A stretch of 64,000 nucleotides of DNA from Streptomyces cinnabarinus (lineage in GTDB: Bacteria > Actinomycetota > Actinomycetes > Streptomycetales > Streptomycetaceae): assembly GCF_027270315.1 (NCBI RefSeq), contig NZ_CP114413.1, positions 682,001-746,000 on the forward strand, given 5' to 3'. Numbering within the stretch: position 1 is the stretch's first letter; each line of letters opens with the position of its first letter. Below, one piece after another: positions 34,463-43,113 of this stretch. A program made the translations under genes and the position numbers. Below the pieces are notes generated by a model. It ran no database searches and had not been told where the DNA came from. It was given only the letters and a program-made list of their open reading frames with translations.

Positions 34463-35239
34463 TCATACGTCGTCGAGGGTGGCGGAGGCCCGGCTCATCC
34501 GTTCCAGGAGCCGGAGCAGAAGCAGTCCCAGCAGGAGGTAGCCGGCGGCCTTGGACAGTTCCCAGCCGAGCAGTCCCGCCACCCCGCTCTGTTCGGCGAG
34601 GGCCCGGCGGGCCGCCTCGATGCCCTGGGTCATGGGCATCGCGTGGCCGACGAGGGCGAGCCAGCCGGGCAGCCGGTCGAGGGGGATGTTCACTCCGCAG
34701 AGCAGGAGCAGGGCGTACAGCACCACGTTGGAGACGAAGGTCGCCTCACGGGTGCGCAGCCCGATCGCGCCGATGACCAGTCCGCAGGCGCCGCACGACA
34801 GGGCGGTGACCAGGACGGCGGCGGTCAGGCCGGGCAGGGCGGCGGCCGGGACGACCACCCAGCCGAGGGCCACGCCGAAGGCGAGCATGAGGGTGGAGGT
34901 GGAGGCGCCGATCAGGACGGCCGGGACGATCCGGCCGCTGAACATGACGGCGCGGTTGGCCGGGCTGGCGAGCAGCGCGTTCAGCGTGCCGCTGTGGCGT
35001 TCGCCCTGGATGGACATCGACGGCGCGAACAGGCCCGCCATGGCACAGGAGATGAGGGCGTTGCCCACGACGTAGTAGGCGACCGGGTGGGTGCCCAGAT
35101 AGCGGCCGAGGTGGGCGAACCAGATGAGCTGCACCACGGGGACGCCGATGACGGTCGGGATGAAGGCGGAAGGCCGCAGCCAGCGGAAGAGGGCGAGGTG
35201 GGAGCGCCAGCCCGCGACGAGGAACAGCCGGAGGGTCAC
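34463..35239 (-). CDS. ABC-2 type transporter permease
   Basis: A 258-residue membrane protein with six likely transmembrane helices in the ABC-2 drug-exporter pattern. It has MTQGIEAARRAL before the last helices, LLLCGVNIPLDRLPGW in the ABC-2 signature zone, and SIQGERHSGTLNALLASP, the cytoplasmic coupling segment. The GTG start overlaps the preceding permease stop. It pairs with the permease at 35236 and ATPase at 36036 for export of the peptide product, as in daunorubicin-type exporters. Confidence 0.85.
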   Translation of the reverse strand: MTLRLFLVAGWRSHLALFRWLRPSAFIPTVIGVPVVQLIWFAHLGRYLGTHPVAYYVVGNALISCAMAGLFAPSMSIQGERHSGTLNALLASPANRAVMFSGRIVPAVLIGASTSTLMLAFGVALGWVVVPAAALPGLTAAVLVTALSCGACGLVIGAIGLRTREATFVSNVVLYALLLLCGVNIPLDRLPGWLALVGHAMPMTQGIEAARRALAEQSGVAGLLGWELSKAAGYLLLGLLLLRLLERMSRASATLDDV

Positions 35240-36039
35240 TGCAGGGCCAGCGTGCCGCTGGAGCGCGCCATCCACTCGAACCTCCTCTGCAGCAGCAGGG
35301 TGAGGGCGCCGTAGACGGCCGAGAGCAGCACGCACATGCCGACCGCGCGGGCGGCCCCGGAGGTGCCGAGCGCCGCGCCCTCCAGCGCCTTGACTCCCCA
35401 AGTGGGCGACAGACACCAGGAGATGACCCGGACGGGCTCGGGGAGGGTGGAGACGGGGGCGAGCATGCCGCTGAGCATCCACACCGGGTACTCGAAGAAA
35501 TTGGCCAGCGACTGGGCGGTCGGGTACAGGATGAACGCCGAGGAGAGCAGCAGGCCGAGCATGCCCAGCGCGAGCACGGTGGCGGGTAGTGCCAGCAGGA
35601 ACAGTGCCGGGTCGGCCAGGTGCAGGGGCATGTCGAACAGCAGGGCGCTCCACGCGAGGGTGGCCGCCAGGCCGTACACGCCGAGGGTGGCAGTGGCGAG
35701 GGCGAACGGCAGGGTGATGAGGAAGGTGGAGCGGGGGCTGGCGACCAGGGGTTCGAGGACCTGCATCCAGCGCAGCCGGTTGATGGCGTTGCCGGAGCCG
35801 AGCAGTGTGGAGGACCACATGCCCATGAGCCCGGCGCTCAGCGCGACCGAGACGGGGGCGATGTCGCGGTCGGAGCCGTCGAGCATGTAGAAGGCCAGCG
35901 AGGCGCAGATCAGCGGCAGGAAGACGGCGAGGAAGACGTACAGGCGGGTGCGGACGAGCTGGCGCAGTTCGAGGCGCCAGGCACGCAGCAGGTACCCGGC
36001 GGTCGCGCGGGGGCCGGGGTTCGTCGGGGACGCCGTCAC
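35236..36039 (-). CDS. ABC-2 type transporter permease
   Basis: A 267-residue permease with a cytoplasmic N-terminus, six predicted membrane segments and the coupling region RWMQVLEPLVASP followed by FPVW-like YPVWMLSGMLAPVSTLPEPVR, which is the ABC-2 signature. Its ATG overlaps the ATPase stop (ATGA), and its stop overlaps the next permease start, so the three exporter subunits are coupled. The substrate is presumably the NRPS product. Confidence 0.85.
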   Translation of the reverse strand: MTASPTNPGPRATAGYLLRAWRLELRQLVRTRLYVFLAVFLPLICASLAFYMLDGSDRDIAPVSVALSAGLMGMWSSTLLGSGNAINRLRWMQVLEPLVASPRSTFLITLPFALATATLGVYGLAATLAWSALLFDMPLHLADPALFLLALPATVLALGMLGLLLSSAFILYPTAQSLANFFEYPVWMLSGMLAPVSTLPEPVRVISWCLSPTWGVKALEGAALGTSGAARAVGMCVLLSAVYGALTLLLQRRFEWMARSSGTLALQ

Positions 36040-37010
36040 CGGGCCGCTCCCGAGATGAGGGAGACGTAGGCGTCCTCCAGGGTGGGTTCACGCTTGAAGA
36101 CCTGGAGGACGGAGACCCCGCGCAGTTCGGCCAGTACGGCGGCGGTCACATCCGTCTGCTGGCCGCTGTGGACGTCGAGGACCTGGCCGGCGTCGCGGTC
36201 GGACAGGCTCACCGACTGGATGCCGGGCAGCGCGCGCACCCGGGCCACGTCGTCCTCCCCGGCGCCGTTGAGGTGCACGGTCAGCACGACCTGGCCGTCG
36301 GTCTGCTTCTTCAGGGACTCGGGGGTGCCCTCGGCGATCTTTTGGCCGTCCCGCATCACCACGACGCGGTCGCACAGCTCGTCGGCCTCGAACATGTAGT
36401 GGGTGGTGAGCAGTACGGTCCGGCCGCGGTGCACCTGTTCGCGGACGAGGGCGCGCAGTTCGCGGGCGCCGACCGGGTCGATGCCGTTGCTGGGCTCGTC
36501 CAGGATGACCACGTCCGGGTCGTGCAGCAGTCCGCGCGCGATGTGCAGCCGCTGTTTCATGCCTCGGGAGTAGGACTCGACGCGTTTGCGCGCCTCGCCC
36601 GACAGGCCGACCATGTCGAGGAGTTCGGGCACCCGCCGCTTCTGCTCCCGGTACGGCAGCCCGTACAGGTCGGCGAAGAGGAGGAGGTTGTCCCGGGCCG
36701 AGAGCCGGGCGTACAGGCCCTGGTCGCCGCCGAGGATGACGCCGGTCAGACGGCGCACGGTCTGCGCCTGAGCCACCACGTCGTGGCCGAGCACCCGGGC
36801 CCGCCCCGAGGTCGGCAGCAGTACGGTCATGAGGATCTTGACGGTGCTGGTCTTGCCGGCTCCGTTGGGCCCGAGCAGCCCGACCATCTCGCCGCGCTCC
36901 ACATGGAGCGACAGACCGTCGACCGCGCGCTTCACCCGGCCCTGGGGGCCTCGGAAGGTTCGGGTGAGGTCGTCCACGGCGATGGCGGACGCTGATTCGG
37001 AAGCCTGCAT
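36036..37010 (-). CDS. ABC transporter ATP-binding protein (drug-export type)
   Basis: A 324-residue ATPase of the DrrA type. Walker A is LLGPNGAGKTST, the signature SRGMKQRL replaces the standard LSGGQ with the SxGMKQR form common in this exporter class, and Walker B is VVILDEPSNGIDP. A C-terminal regulatory extension follows. The ATG at 37010 is preferred because AGAGG lies 5 bases before it; GTG at 37016 would add two residues. It is the first gene of the exporter-NRPS operon, driven by a likely promoter at 37078-37106. Confidence 0.9.
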   Translation of the reverse strand: MQASESASAIAVDDLTRTFRGPQGRVKRAVDGLSLHVERGEMVGLLGPNGAGKTSTVKILMTVLLPTSGRARVLGHDVVAQAQTVRRLTGVILGGDQGLYARLSARDNLLLFADLYGLPYREQKRRVPELLDMVGLSGEARKRVESYSRGMKQRLHIARGLLHDPDVVILDEPSNGIDPVGARELRALVREQVHRGRTVLLTTHYMFEADELCDRVVVMRDGQKIAEGTPESLKKQTDGQVVLTVHLNGAGEDDVARVRALPGIQSVSLSDRDAGQVLDVHSGQQTDVTAAVLAELRGVSVLQVFKREPTLEDAYVSLISGAAR

Positions 37011-37346
37011 TCGCACCTCTTACGGCCAGCGGATTACGGCCATCGGACGGGAAGAGGGACCCAGCAATTCCACAGCGACCCTAAATCCCTGCCGGATCTT
37101 CCTCAATGAACACCGGCCAGGTTGTCCGAAACTGCCCCCGTCATCCAGGTGCGATCCAGGTGAACGGCGTACCACACGCCAGGAGTTGGCCCAGATCGCG
37201 CCTTGTCACGCCGATGGAGGCGGGTTACGCTCCGCCAATCCCCCGCGATTCTCACGGTTTTCCGCAAGTCGCCGCCGAATTTCTTCCGGCCAAAGAAAAC
37301 CGGGCGTCCTCCCGATTTCCGAAAATGGCGTCAGAAAGGTGTGACC
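37011..37346. other. Divergent intergenic region between exporter-NRPS operon and A-T gene
   Basis: This 336-base control region holds a minus-strand promoter (37078-37106) and two direct-repeat pairs: TTACGGCCA at 37020-37028 and 37034-37042 (14-base period), and ATCCAGGTG at 37143-37151 and 37154-37162 (11-base period). The right half is relatively A+T-rich and leads to a GAAAGG ribosome site before the A-T gene. No open frame of its own and no terminator are seen. Confidence 0.5.
37078..37106 (-). promoter_or_regulatory. Promoter of the exporter-NRPS operon
   Basis: On the minus strand TTGAGG (37106-37101), 17 bases, then TAGGGT (37083-37078). The -10 hexamer is identical to that of the promoters near 3.1 and 4.7 kb. 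It lies about 68 bases before the ATPase start. Confidence 0.5.
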
Positions 37347-39191
37347 ATGCCACCGGAGCGCGATCCGTGGGCCCGCTGCACACCCGCCGACCGGGCGGTG
37401 ATCGACGGCCTCCAGGGCGAGTCGACGCCGGTCCGGCCCGACGGGGTGCTCCGGGAGCTGCACCGCCGGTACACCGAGGGCGGCTCGCGCGTCGCGCTGA
37501 CCGACGGTGAACGGGACTGGTCCTACGACGAGTTGGGGCGATGGGTGTTCGGCCTGCGCGCGGCGCTGGTGGAGCGGTTCGGCGCCGGGGTCTTCGGCGT
37601 GGCGATCGACCGCTCGGCCGAACTCGTCGCGGCGGTCCACGCCGTGGCGCTGTCCGGCGGTGCCTACTGCCCGCTGGGGACGGCCGATCCGCCCGCCTGG
37701 CGCCGCTCGGCGGCCGAAGTCGCGGGCGCCGCAGCGGTGTTGGTGGCCGACGAGAGCCAGGACTTCGCCGCGGGTTTCGACGTACGGCCGAGTCGTGCCG
37801 TGTCCCCCGGGGGTGAGCCGGTGACGCCGGACGCCGATGCCGTGGCCCAGGTCATCTTCACCTCCGGTTCCACCGGGCGGCCCAAGGGGGTCGTCTGCAC
37901 CCACCAGGGGTTCGCCAACCGGATCCGGTGGATGCAGCGGGCCTTTCCGCTCACCGAGGACGACCGGGTGGCTCTCAAGACCCCGGTCACCTTCGACGTG
38001 GCCGGGTGGGAGCTGTTCTGGCCCCAGTACGCGGGCGCGCGCGGGGTGGTGATCCCGCCCGTGGAACACACCTCGCCGGAGGCGCTGATCGCCCGGTTCA
38101 CCGAACACCGGGTGACGGTCGCCCATTTCGTGCCGTCGATGCTGCGGCTGTGGCTGCGGGCGGACGGTGCCCGGCGCTGCCCCGACCTGCGGCTGGTGTT
38201 CTGCAGCGGCGAGGCGCTGACGGCCGACCTGGCCAAGGAGTTCGCCCGGCAGTCGGACGCCGAGCTGCACAATCTGTACGGCCCGACGGAGGCGTCCATC
38301 GACGTGACCCACGCGCGGGCGGACCTGGCGCCCCGCGACCCGGTCCCGATCGGGCGTCCCATCGACAACACGCGGGTGTACGTCCTCGACCGGGACGGCA
38401 TGATCTGCCCGGTCGGGGAGGTGGGCGAGATCTGTCTCCAGGGCATCGGTGTCGCCGCCGGCTATCTCGGCGGCGACCAGGGCCGTTTCTCCCCGCTGGG
38501 GCCCGAACCTCCCGCGGGCTGGCGCACGTTCCGCACCGGTGACCTCGGCCGGTGCACCCCCGACGGGCAGATCGAGTTCTGCGGACGGCTGGACGCCCAG
38601 GTGAAGATCAGGGGGCAGCGCGTCGAGCCCGCGGAGGCGGAGGGCGCGCTGCGGGAGCATCCGGCGGTCGTGGACGCCGGTGTGGTGCCCTACCGGAGCG
38701 GCTCGGGCCGCTGGTCCCTCGCCGCCCATGTGGTGCTGCGGCCCGATCACGAACTGCTGGATCCGCTGGGGGCGCTCATGGGCCATCTGGCGGACCGGAT
38801 CCCGAGCCGGTCGGTGCCGGCCCGGATCAGCGTGGTCGAGGAGCTGCCGGTCGGCAGGCACGGGAAGGCGGACCGGGGCGCGCTGCCGGGGCCCGGTCGT
38901 GGGCGGCCGCGGCTGGCGACCGCGTTCGAGGAGCCGGTGACCAGGCTGGAGATGCTGATCGCGGGGGTCTGGGCGCATGTGCTGGACCTCGACGAGGTCG
39001 GCCGGTGCGACGACTTCCACCAACTGGGCGGCGATTCACTGGCCGCCGTGGAGATCTCGTTCCTCATCGCCGAGCGGCTCGGCCTGGACTCCGACGACGA
39101 TCTCGTCGCGGACATCCTGCTGGACGGGGACACGGTGGCGAACGCGGCCCGGGCGGCCGTCGCCGGAGGGATCGACGACGGCCCTCTGTGA
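37347..39191 (+). CDS. NRPS loading-type A-T didomain, serine-like
   Basis: A 614-residue adenylation plus carrier protein. The A domain (about 40-520) shows IFTSGSTGRPKGV, the specificity line D-V-W-H-F-S-L-I-D (serine type), NLYGPTEAS and RTGDLGR. The T-domain serine is in HQLGGDSLAAVEIS near 562, the LGGDS form common in loading modules. No C domain is attached, so it loads an amino acid for transfer in trans, perhaps through the free C domain. The ATG follows GAAAGG. It is divergent from the rest of the NRPS genes. Two serine-selecting A domains in one cluster suggest two serine-derived positions or a repeated use. Confidence 0.9.
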   Translation: MPPERDPWARCTPADRAVIDGLQGESTPVRPDGVLRELHRRYTEGGSRVALTDGERDWSYDELGRWVFGLRAALVERFGAGVFGVAIDRSAELVAAVHAVALSGGAYCPLGTADPPAWRRSAAEVAGAAAVLVADESQDFAAGFDVRPSRAVSPGGEPVTPDADAVAQVIFTSGSTGRPKGVVCTHQGFANRIRWMQRAFPLTEDDRVALKTPVTFDVAGWELFWPQYAGARGVVIPPVEHTSPEALIARFTEHRVTVAHFVPSMLRLWLRADGARRCPDLRLVFCSGEALTADLAKEFARQSDAELHNLYGPTEASIDVTHARADLAPRDPVPIGRPIDNTRVYVLDRDGMICPVGEVGEICLQGIGVAAGYLGGDQGRFSPLGPEPPAGWRTFRTGDLGRCTPDGQIEFCGRLDAQVKIRGQRVEPAEAEGALREHPAVVDAGVVPYRSGSGRWSLAAHVVLRPDHELLDPLGALMGHLADRIPSRSVPARISVVEELPVGRHGKADRGALPGPGRGRPRLATAFEEPVTRLEMLIAGVWAHVLDLDEVGRCDDFHQLGGDSLAAVEISFLIAERLGLDSDDDLVADILLDGDTVANAARAAVAGGIDDGPL

Positions 39192-39265
39192 CGGCCCGTG
39201 AGCGGATCGACGGCAGTCGGCCTGGCAAGGACGGATCGAGGGCCCGTCAGCGGATTGATGCCCCG

Positions 39266-39676
39266 TCAGCGGCGGATCACGCCGTTGCTGCCGCCCCGGA
39301 GCACCGGTTCGCCGTGCTGGTTCTCGATGACCAGCTCGAACTCCACCGCCACGCCGGATCTGGCCTCGCCGAGCGAGATCACGGTGACCTTCGCCTCGAT
39401 GGTGTCGCCCGCCCAGACCGGCTTGAGGAACTCCCAGTCCATGCGCCGGGCGATGAAGTGCAGCCGGCCGCCGACCTTGGTCGCCAGGGACGCCGTCAAC
39501 AGCCCGTGTGCCATGACGCGTTCGGCCTGTCCGGCCATGTGGTGGCGCCCGGTGTCCCCGACCAGGACGGCGAACGCCGCGATGTCCGCCTCGGTGATGT
39601 GCCGGGTCTCGCTGAAGCAGCTGCCGACCTTGAGGCTGTCCACGTCGATCGGGCGGTCGTCCTCGGTCTGCGCCAT
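39266..39676 (-). CDS. MaoC-like hot-dog dehydratase / hydratase
   Basis: A 136-residue single hot-dog protein. The hydratase-2 motif appears as ITEADIAAFAVLVGDTGRHHM, shortened: the catalytic Asp is in VGDTGRHHM and the usual second residue is His. Then VMAHGLLTASLATKV and the FLKPVWAGDTI motif of (R)-specific enoyl-CoA hydratases follow. It may hydrate or dehydrate ACP- or CoA-bound acyl chains for the lipid cassette that follows in the same direction, 76 bases upstream of it. A stand-alone transcript is possible. Confidence 0.75.
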   Translation of the reverse strand: MAQTEDDRPIDVDSLKVGSCFSETRHITEADIAAFAVLVGDTGRHHMAGQAERVMAHGLLTASLATKVGGRLHFIARRMDWEFLKPVWAGDTIEAKVTVISLGEARSGVAVEFELVIENQHGEPVLRGGSNGVIRR

Positions 39677-39751
39677 GCCTGTTCCTCACTCCCAGCTGGT
39701 GGACGGGTCGTTCGTACGGTATCGGCCGGGCGTTCGCCGCGGCCGCCTCGC

Positions 39752-40585
39752 TCAGCGCACTGACCGGATCGCGTGCACGAAGTCGCCGAGGTCGGCCACC
39801 GAGGGTTCGCCGGGCTCGTCGACGAAGCCGCGGACCAGGCGGACCAGCGCCTCGTAGGCCTCGGTGTGGTCGTAGGAGGCGGCGTCGGCGACCTTCAGCG
39901 ACCAGCGCCAGTAGCCGGTCATGGTGTCGGCCAGCGGCATGCGGAATGACGCGATCACGTCCTTGAGGCCGGGCACGGCCTTGGCGCCGTCGCGGGCGAG
40001 GTAGGCGCCCACGAGGGAGCTGTAGAAGGCGAAGTGGCGGGCCTCGTCGCGGGCCAGCCTGCCCAGCAGGTCACGCAGGAAGGGCTCGCTGACGGTCTCC
40101 CGGAACCGCTGGTAGAACAGTTGCGTGGCCTTCTCCTGGACGAGGGTGTAGGTGAAGGACTGCAACGGGTGGGCGTAGGGGATGGTGAACTCCTTGCGGC
40201 CCTCCTCGGCCAGCTCCCGCCACAGCTCCTCGCGGGTGGCCATCGCCGTCTCGACCTGGTAGCGGGTGAGCGCGGCCGCGTGCCGTTCCTCGTCGGACGC
40301 CCAGGCGACGAGGAAGCGGAAGTACTCCCGGTTGAACCCGAAGCGCTCCAGCTCCAGTTCGGCGCCCGCCATGGGGAACGCCTGGAGGAAGTGGGCGAGA
40401 TAGCCCGGGATGTGGTCCTCGACGAGGGTGATGAACCGCACCGCCGAGCGGTCGACGTCGGTGAGCGCCTCGGGCCGCAGCCCCGTCCAGTCCAGGTCCT
40501 GGAGGGTCCAGGACCGGCCCGCGGCCCGGGACACCGCCTGGTCCACCAGGTCGTGCATGGTGCCGGGCGGGAGCAGCTCCGTCAT
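39752..40585 (-). CDS. Diiron acyl-ACP desaturase-type protein (A)
   Basis: A 277-residue ferritin-like diiron enzyme of the soluble acyl-ACP desaturase family. The four-helix ligand set is complete: Glu in LVEDHIPGY, ExxH in SDEERHAAAL, Glu in LVQEKATQLF and ExxH in RDEARHFAFY. Such enzymes introduce double bases—i.e. double bonds—into ACP-bound acyl chains at the expense of oxygen and ferredoxin. The ATG overlaps the methyltransferase stop (ATGA) and ends the FAAL operon. Two diiron proteins of the type in one cassette suggest more than one desaturation or hydroxylation. Confidence 0.8.
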   Translation of the reverse strand: MTELLPPGTMHDLVDQAVSRAAGRSWTLQDLDWTGLRPEALTDVDRSAVRFITLVEDHIPGYLAHFLQAFPMAGAELELERFGFNREYFRFLVAWASDEERHAAALTRYQVETAMATREELWRELAEEGRKEFTIPYAHPLQSFTYTLVQEKATQLFYQRFRETVSEPFLRDLLGRLARDEARHFAFYSSLVGAYLARDGAKAVPGLKDVIASFRMPLADTMTGYWRWSLKVADAASYDHTEAYEALVRLVRGFVDEPGEPSVADLGDFVHAIRSVR

Positions 40586-41463
40586 CGTGGCGCCCCCTCC
40601 GGACCCAGCCGTGACTTCAGCGCGGTGAAGGCGTAGTGCTTGGTGGTGTAGCCCCAGCCGGCGTGCGCGGTGCGCAGATAGCGCAGCAGGGGTTCCGTCA
40701 TCCCGGGGGCGGCGGCCTCGATGCGGTCGCGGTGGGCGAGGGCGCGGCGCTCCCACTCCTCGATGGTGCGGCGGTAGTGCGCGGTGAGGTCGTCGAGCGA
40801 GGTCAGGCTGAATCCGGCGGCCTCGGTGGCCCGTACCAGCTCGGAGAGCGGGACCATGTCGGCGAAGCCGAACACGGTCCGGGTGACGTGCCGGGTGCCC
40901 GGCCGGCGGTCGAACTCCTGGTAGGCCTCCGCGTTGCGGAAACAGCTCTCGGACAGGTAGAGCCTGCCGCGCCGGGCCATCAGGTCGTACGTCCTGCGCA
41001 GCACCGCTTCCCGGTTGGGCATGTGGACGATGGAGCCGAGCAGGGTGACGGCGTCGTAGCGTCCGGTCAGTTCCTGGTCGGTGAACGAGCCGACGCGGAC
41101 GTCCATCAGCGCGGTCAGTCCGCGGCGCTCGGCGAGGTCGCCGATGTAGTCGGCCTGCGGGGCGGACGGGGTGACCGCGGTGACCCGGCAGCCGTACTCC
41201 TGGGCCATGAACAGGGCGAGGCTGCCCCAGCCGCAGCCGATGTCCAGCAGTCGCTCGCCGCCGGTGAGCGCGAGCCGTTCGGCGACGAAGCGCAGCTTGG
41301 CGGTCTGGGCCTCCTCCAGGGTGGCGTCCGGGCTGCGGTAGAGGGCGGAGCTGTACTTCAGTCGTGCGTCGAGGAACGCCTCGAACACGGCCGGGGGCAG
41401 CTCGTAGTGCTGGTTGGTGGCCTGCCGGGCCTGGTCGGGCCCGATGTCGACGGCGCCGGTCAC
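40582..41463 (-). CDS. Cyclopropane-fatty-acid-synthase-like methyltransferase
   Basis: A 293-residue methyltransferase with NQHYELPPAVFEAFLDARLKYS, shortened, the opening seen in cyclopropane synthase and mycolate methyltransferases. Motif I is LLDIGCGWGSLALF. It lies between an ACP and a desaturase gene and overlaps both (GTGA and ATGA). Methylation or cyclopropanation of an unsaturated ACP-bound acyl chain is the natural guess: the desaturases make the alkene and this enzyme adds the carbon. Confidence 0.8.
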   Translation of the reverse strand: MTGAVDIGPDQARQATNQHYELPPAVFEAFLDARLKYSSALYRSPDATLEEAQTAKLRFVAERLALTGGERLLDIGCGWGSLALFMAQEYGCRVTAVTPSAPQADYIGDLAERRGLTALMDVRVGSFTDQELTGRYDAVTLLGSIVHMPNREAVLRRTYDLMARRGRLYLSESCFRNAEAYQEFDRRPGTRHVTRTVFGFADMVPLSELVRATEAAGFSLTSLDDLTAHYRRTIEEWERRALAHRDRIEAAAPGMTEPLLRYLRTAHAGWGYTTKHYAFTALKSRLGPEGAPR

Positions 41464-41756
41464 GCCCGGTCCCCGGAGGTGAGGTCGCGGACGACGAGTT
41501 CGGCGAGTTCCCGCGGCGTGCGTACCCGGAAGACGTCCTCGTCCTCGAACTCCACGTCGTAGACGCGCTCGACCTGCGCGACCACCCGCAGCAGCCGTAC
41601 CGAGTCGGCGCCGGGGAGGTTCTTCAGGACGGTTTCGGCCTCCACCTTCTCGGTCTCCAGGCGGAGTTCCCGGCCGACCTGCGCGCGGATCTCGTCGACG
41701 ACGGCGCTGATGGTGGGCAGGGGGGTGGGGTCGGCGGCCTGCTGGGACATCGTCAT
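41460..41756 (-). CDS. Acyl carrier protein of the fatty-acyl cassette
   Basis: A 98-residue ACP. The phosphopantetheine serine is in LPGADSVRLLRVV, where GADS replaces the usual GxDS, with acidic helix II (EFEDEDVFRV). Both ends overlap neighbours in ATGA or GTGA junctions. As in other FAAL-ACP pairs, the FAAL at 43110 probably loads this carrier from free fatty acid. Confidence 0.85.
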   Translation of the reverse strand: MTMSQQAADPTPLPTISAVVDEIRAQVGRELRLETEKVEAETVLKNLPGADSVRLLRVVAQVERVYDVEFEDEDVFRVRTPRELAELVVRDLTSGDRA

Positions 41757-42256
41757 CCAATCGCGTGGTCGAAGTAGTGGGCGAGGCGCTCGCGGTCCTC
41801 GGCGGGCAGGCCCATGTGGTCGGCGGCCTGCCGGGAGCTGATGGGCTGGTAGGCGGCGCTCGCCATGACATGCGGTTCGCCGTCCGGGGCGAGGACGTCG
41901 GCCTCGGTGTGCAGCACGCCGTTGCCCTCCCGGCCGATCCGGGCGACCGCGCGATAGGGGAGCCGGGTCCGCAGCGGCCGCAGGAACTTGGTGCGCAGGG
42001 TGACGGAGAACGCCAGCATGCCCCGGTCGAGGGCGATCAGGTCGCCCATCACCTCGTCCACGAGCGCGCTCACGATGCCGCCGTGCACCACACCGGGGTA
42101 GGAGGCGTACTCGTCGGTGAACGTGACGTCGGTGGCGAGCCCTCCGTCATCGGTACGGAACATCTCCAGGGCGAGCCCGATGCGGTTGCGCGGGGAGCAG
42201 CCGAAACAGCGGAACGTGGGTTCGTCGAGCCAGGGCAGCTCGACCCGCTCGCCCAT
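41753..42256 (-). CDS. Hot-dog thioesterase (PaaI-like)
   Basis: A 167-residue PaaI-type hot-dog enzyme. The signature GVVHGGIVSALVDEVMGDLI matches acyl-CoA thioesterase motifs, and the cysteine pair CFGCSPRNRIGL at the front is typical of this PaaI subgroup. Between the desaturase-like gene and the ACP, it would cleave the acyl chain from ACP for release or proofreading. Start ATG shares one base with the upstream stop. Confidence 0.8.
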   Translation of the reverse strand: MGERVELPWLDEPTFRCFGCSPRNRIGLALEMFRTDDGGLATDVTFTDEYASYPGVVHGGIVSALVDEVMGDLIALDRGMLAFSVTLRTKFLRPLRTRLPYRAVARIGREGNGVLHTEADVLAPDGEPHVMASAAYQPISSRQAADHMGLPAEDRERLAHYFDHAIG

Positions 42257-43113
42257 CAGCCCGCGTCCGTGGGGGCGGTCAGGTCGGCCAGCACCCGCCT
42301 GATGTCGCGGAGTCTGGTGATCGGGCGGCCGGACAGCTCGGCGAGCGTGGCGAAGAGCTGACTGTGGATGCGGTCCCACTCGCTGCCGTCGTCGACCTCC
42401 GCGAAGTACCGGAAGACCTCGTCGATGGTGACGTGTCCGACGAGTTCGGGGAGGTCGCCCTTGAACTTGCTCACCGGGTGCTGGTACTTGCCCTTGACGT
42501 CGGCGAGGTAGACGTAGAACACCTCCAGCACCGAGGGGAGTTCCTCGGGGCGGTCGCCGAGCCGGCGGGCGGTGTAGTGGATGAACTCCCGCGCGTGCCG
42601 GGCCTCGTCGCCGCTCGCCCGCTTCATGATCTTCGCCAGTACGGGTTCCGGGGTGACCCGGCTGACGCACTTGTACATGTGGTTGGTGGCGATCTCGGAG
42701 ATCACGTTGGTGGCGAGGGTCGCCGACGGGGTGACCCCGGGCGGGTAGGGGGCGCGCATCGCGTTGATCTGTTCGTAGCCGACGTCCTCGCCCGCGAGCC
42801 GCAGCCACTTCTTGAAGGCGAGGTGGTGCTGGAGCTCCTGATAGCCCCACAGACAGACGAAGGCGGAGAAGTCGTAGTCGTCGACGAACTCGTTGAAGAA
42901 GCCGTGCTGGGCGGCGACCGAGTTGGACTCCCCCATGACCGCGCCCTTGGCGAAGGCGATGTGGTCGGGACGGACCAGATCGGGCCGGAAGTCGTCCCAG
43001 GGGATGTCCTTCAGTTCCCACGACGCCTGCTGGTAGGCCGGGAAGACGTCGTAGCTGTGCAGGGGCTCCGCCGACGGGTCGCGGGCCTGGTCGATCCGTT
43101 GCGGGGTGGTCAT
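42256..43113 (-). CDS. Diiron acyl-ACP desaturase-type protein (B)
   Basis: A 285-residue ferritin-like diiron protein. The ligands are Glu in MGESNSVAAQ, ExxH in YQELQHHLAF, Glu in VISEIATNHMY and ExxH in GDEARHAREF, so a complete site. The middle region is more divergent from acyl-ACP desaturases than its neighbour, with YQHPVSKFKG before the C-terminus. It could be a desaturase, hydroxylase or N-oxygenase acting on the chain on the ACP. Translation is coupled to the FAAL (ATGA). Confidence 0.75.
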   Translation of the reverse strand: MTTPQRIDQARDPSAEPLHSYDVFPAYQQASWELKDIPWDDFRPDLVRPDHIAFAKGAVMGESNSVAAQHGFFNEFVDDYDFSAFVCLWGYQELQHHLAFKKWLRLAGEDVGYEQINAMRAPYPPGVTPSATLATNVISEIATNHMYKCVSRVTPEPVLAKIMKRASGDEARHAREFIHYTARRLGDRPEELPSVLEVFYVYLADVKGKYQHPVSKFKGDLPELVGHVTIDEVFRYFAEVDDGSEWDRIHSQLFATLAELSGRPITRLRDIRRVLADLTAPTDAG

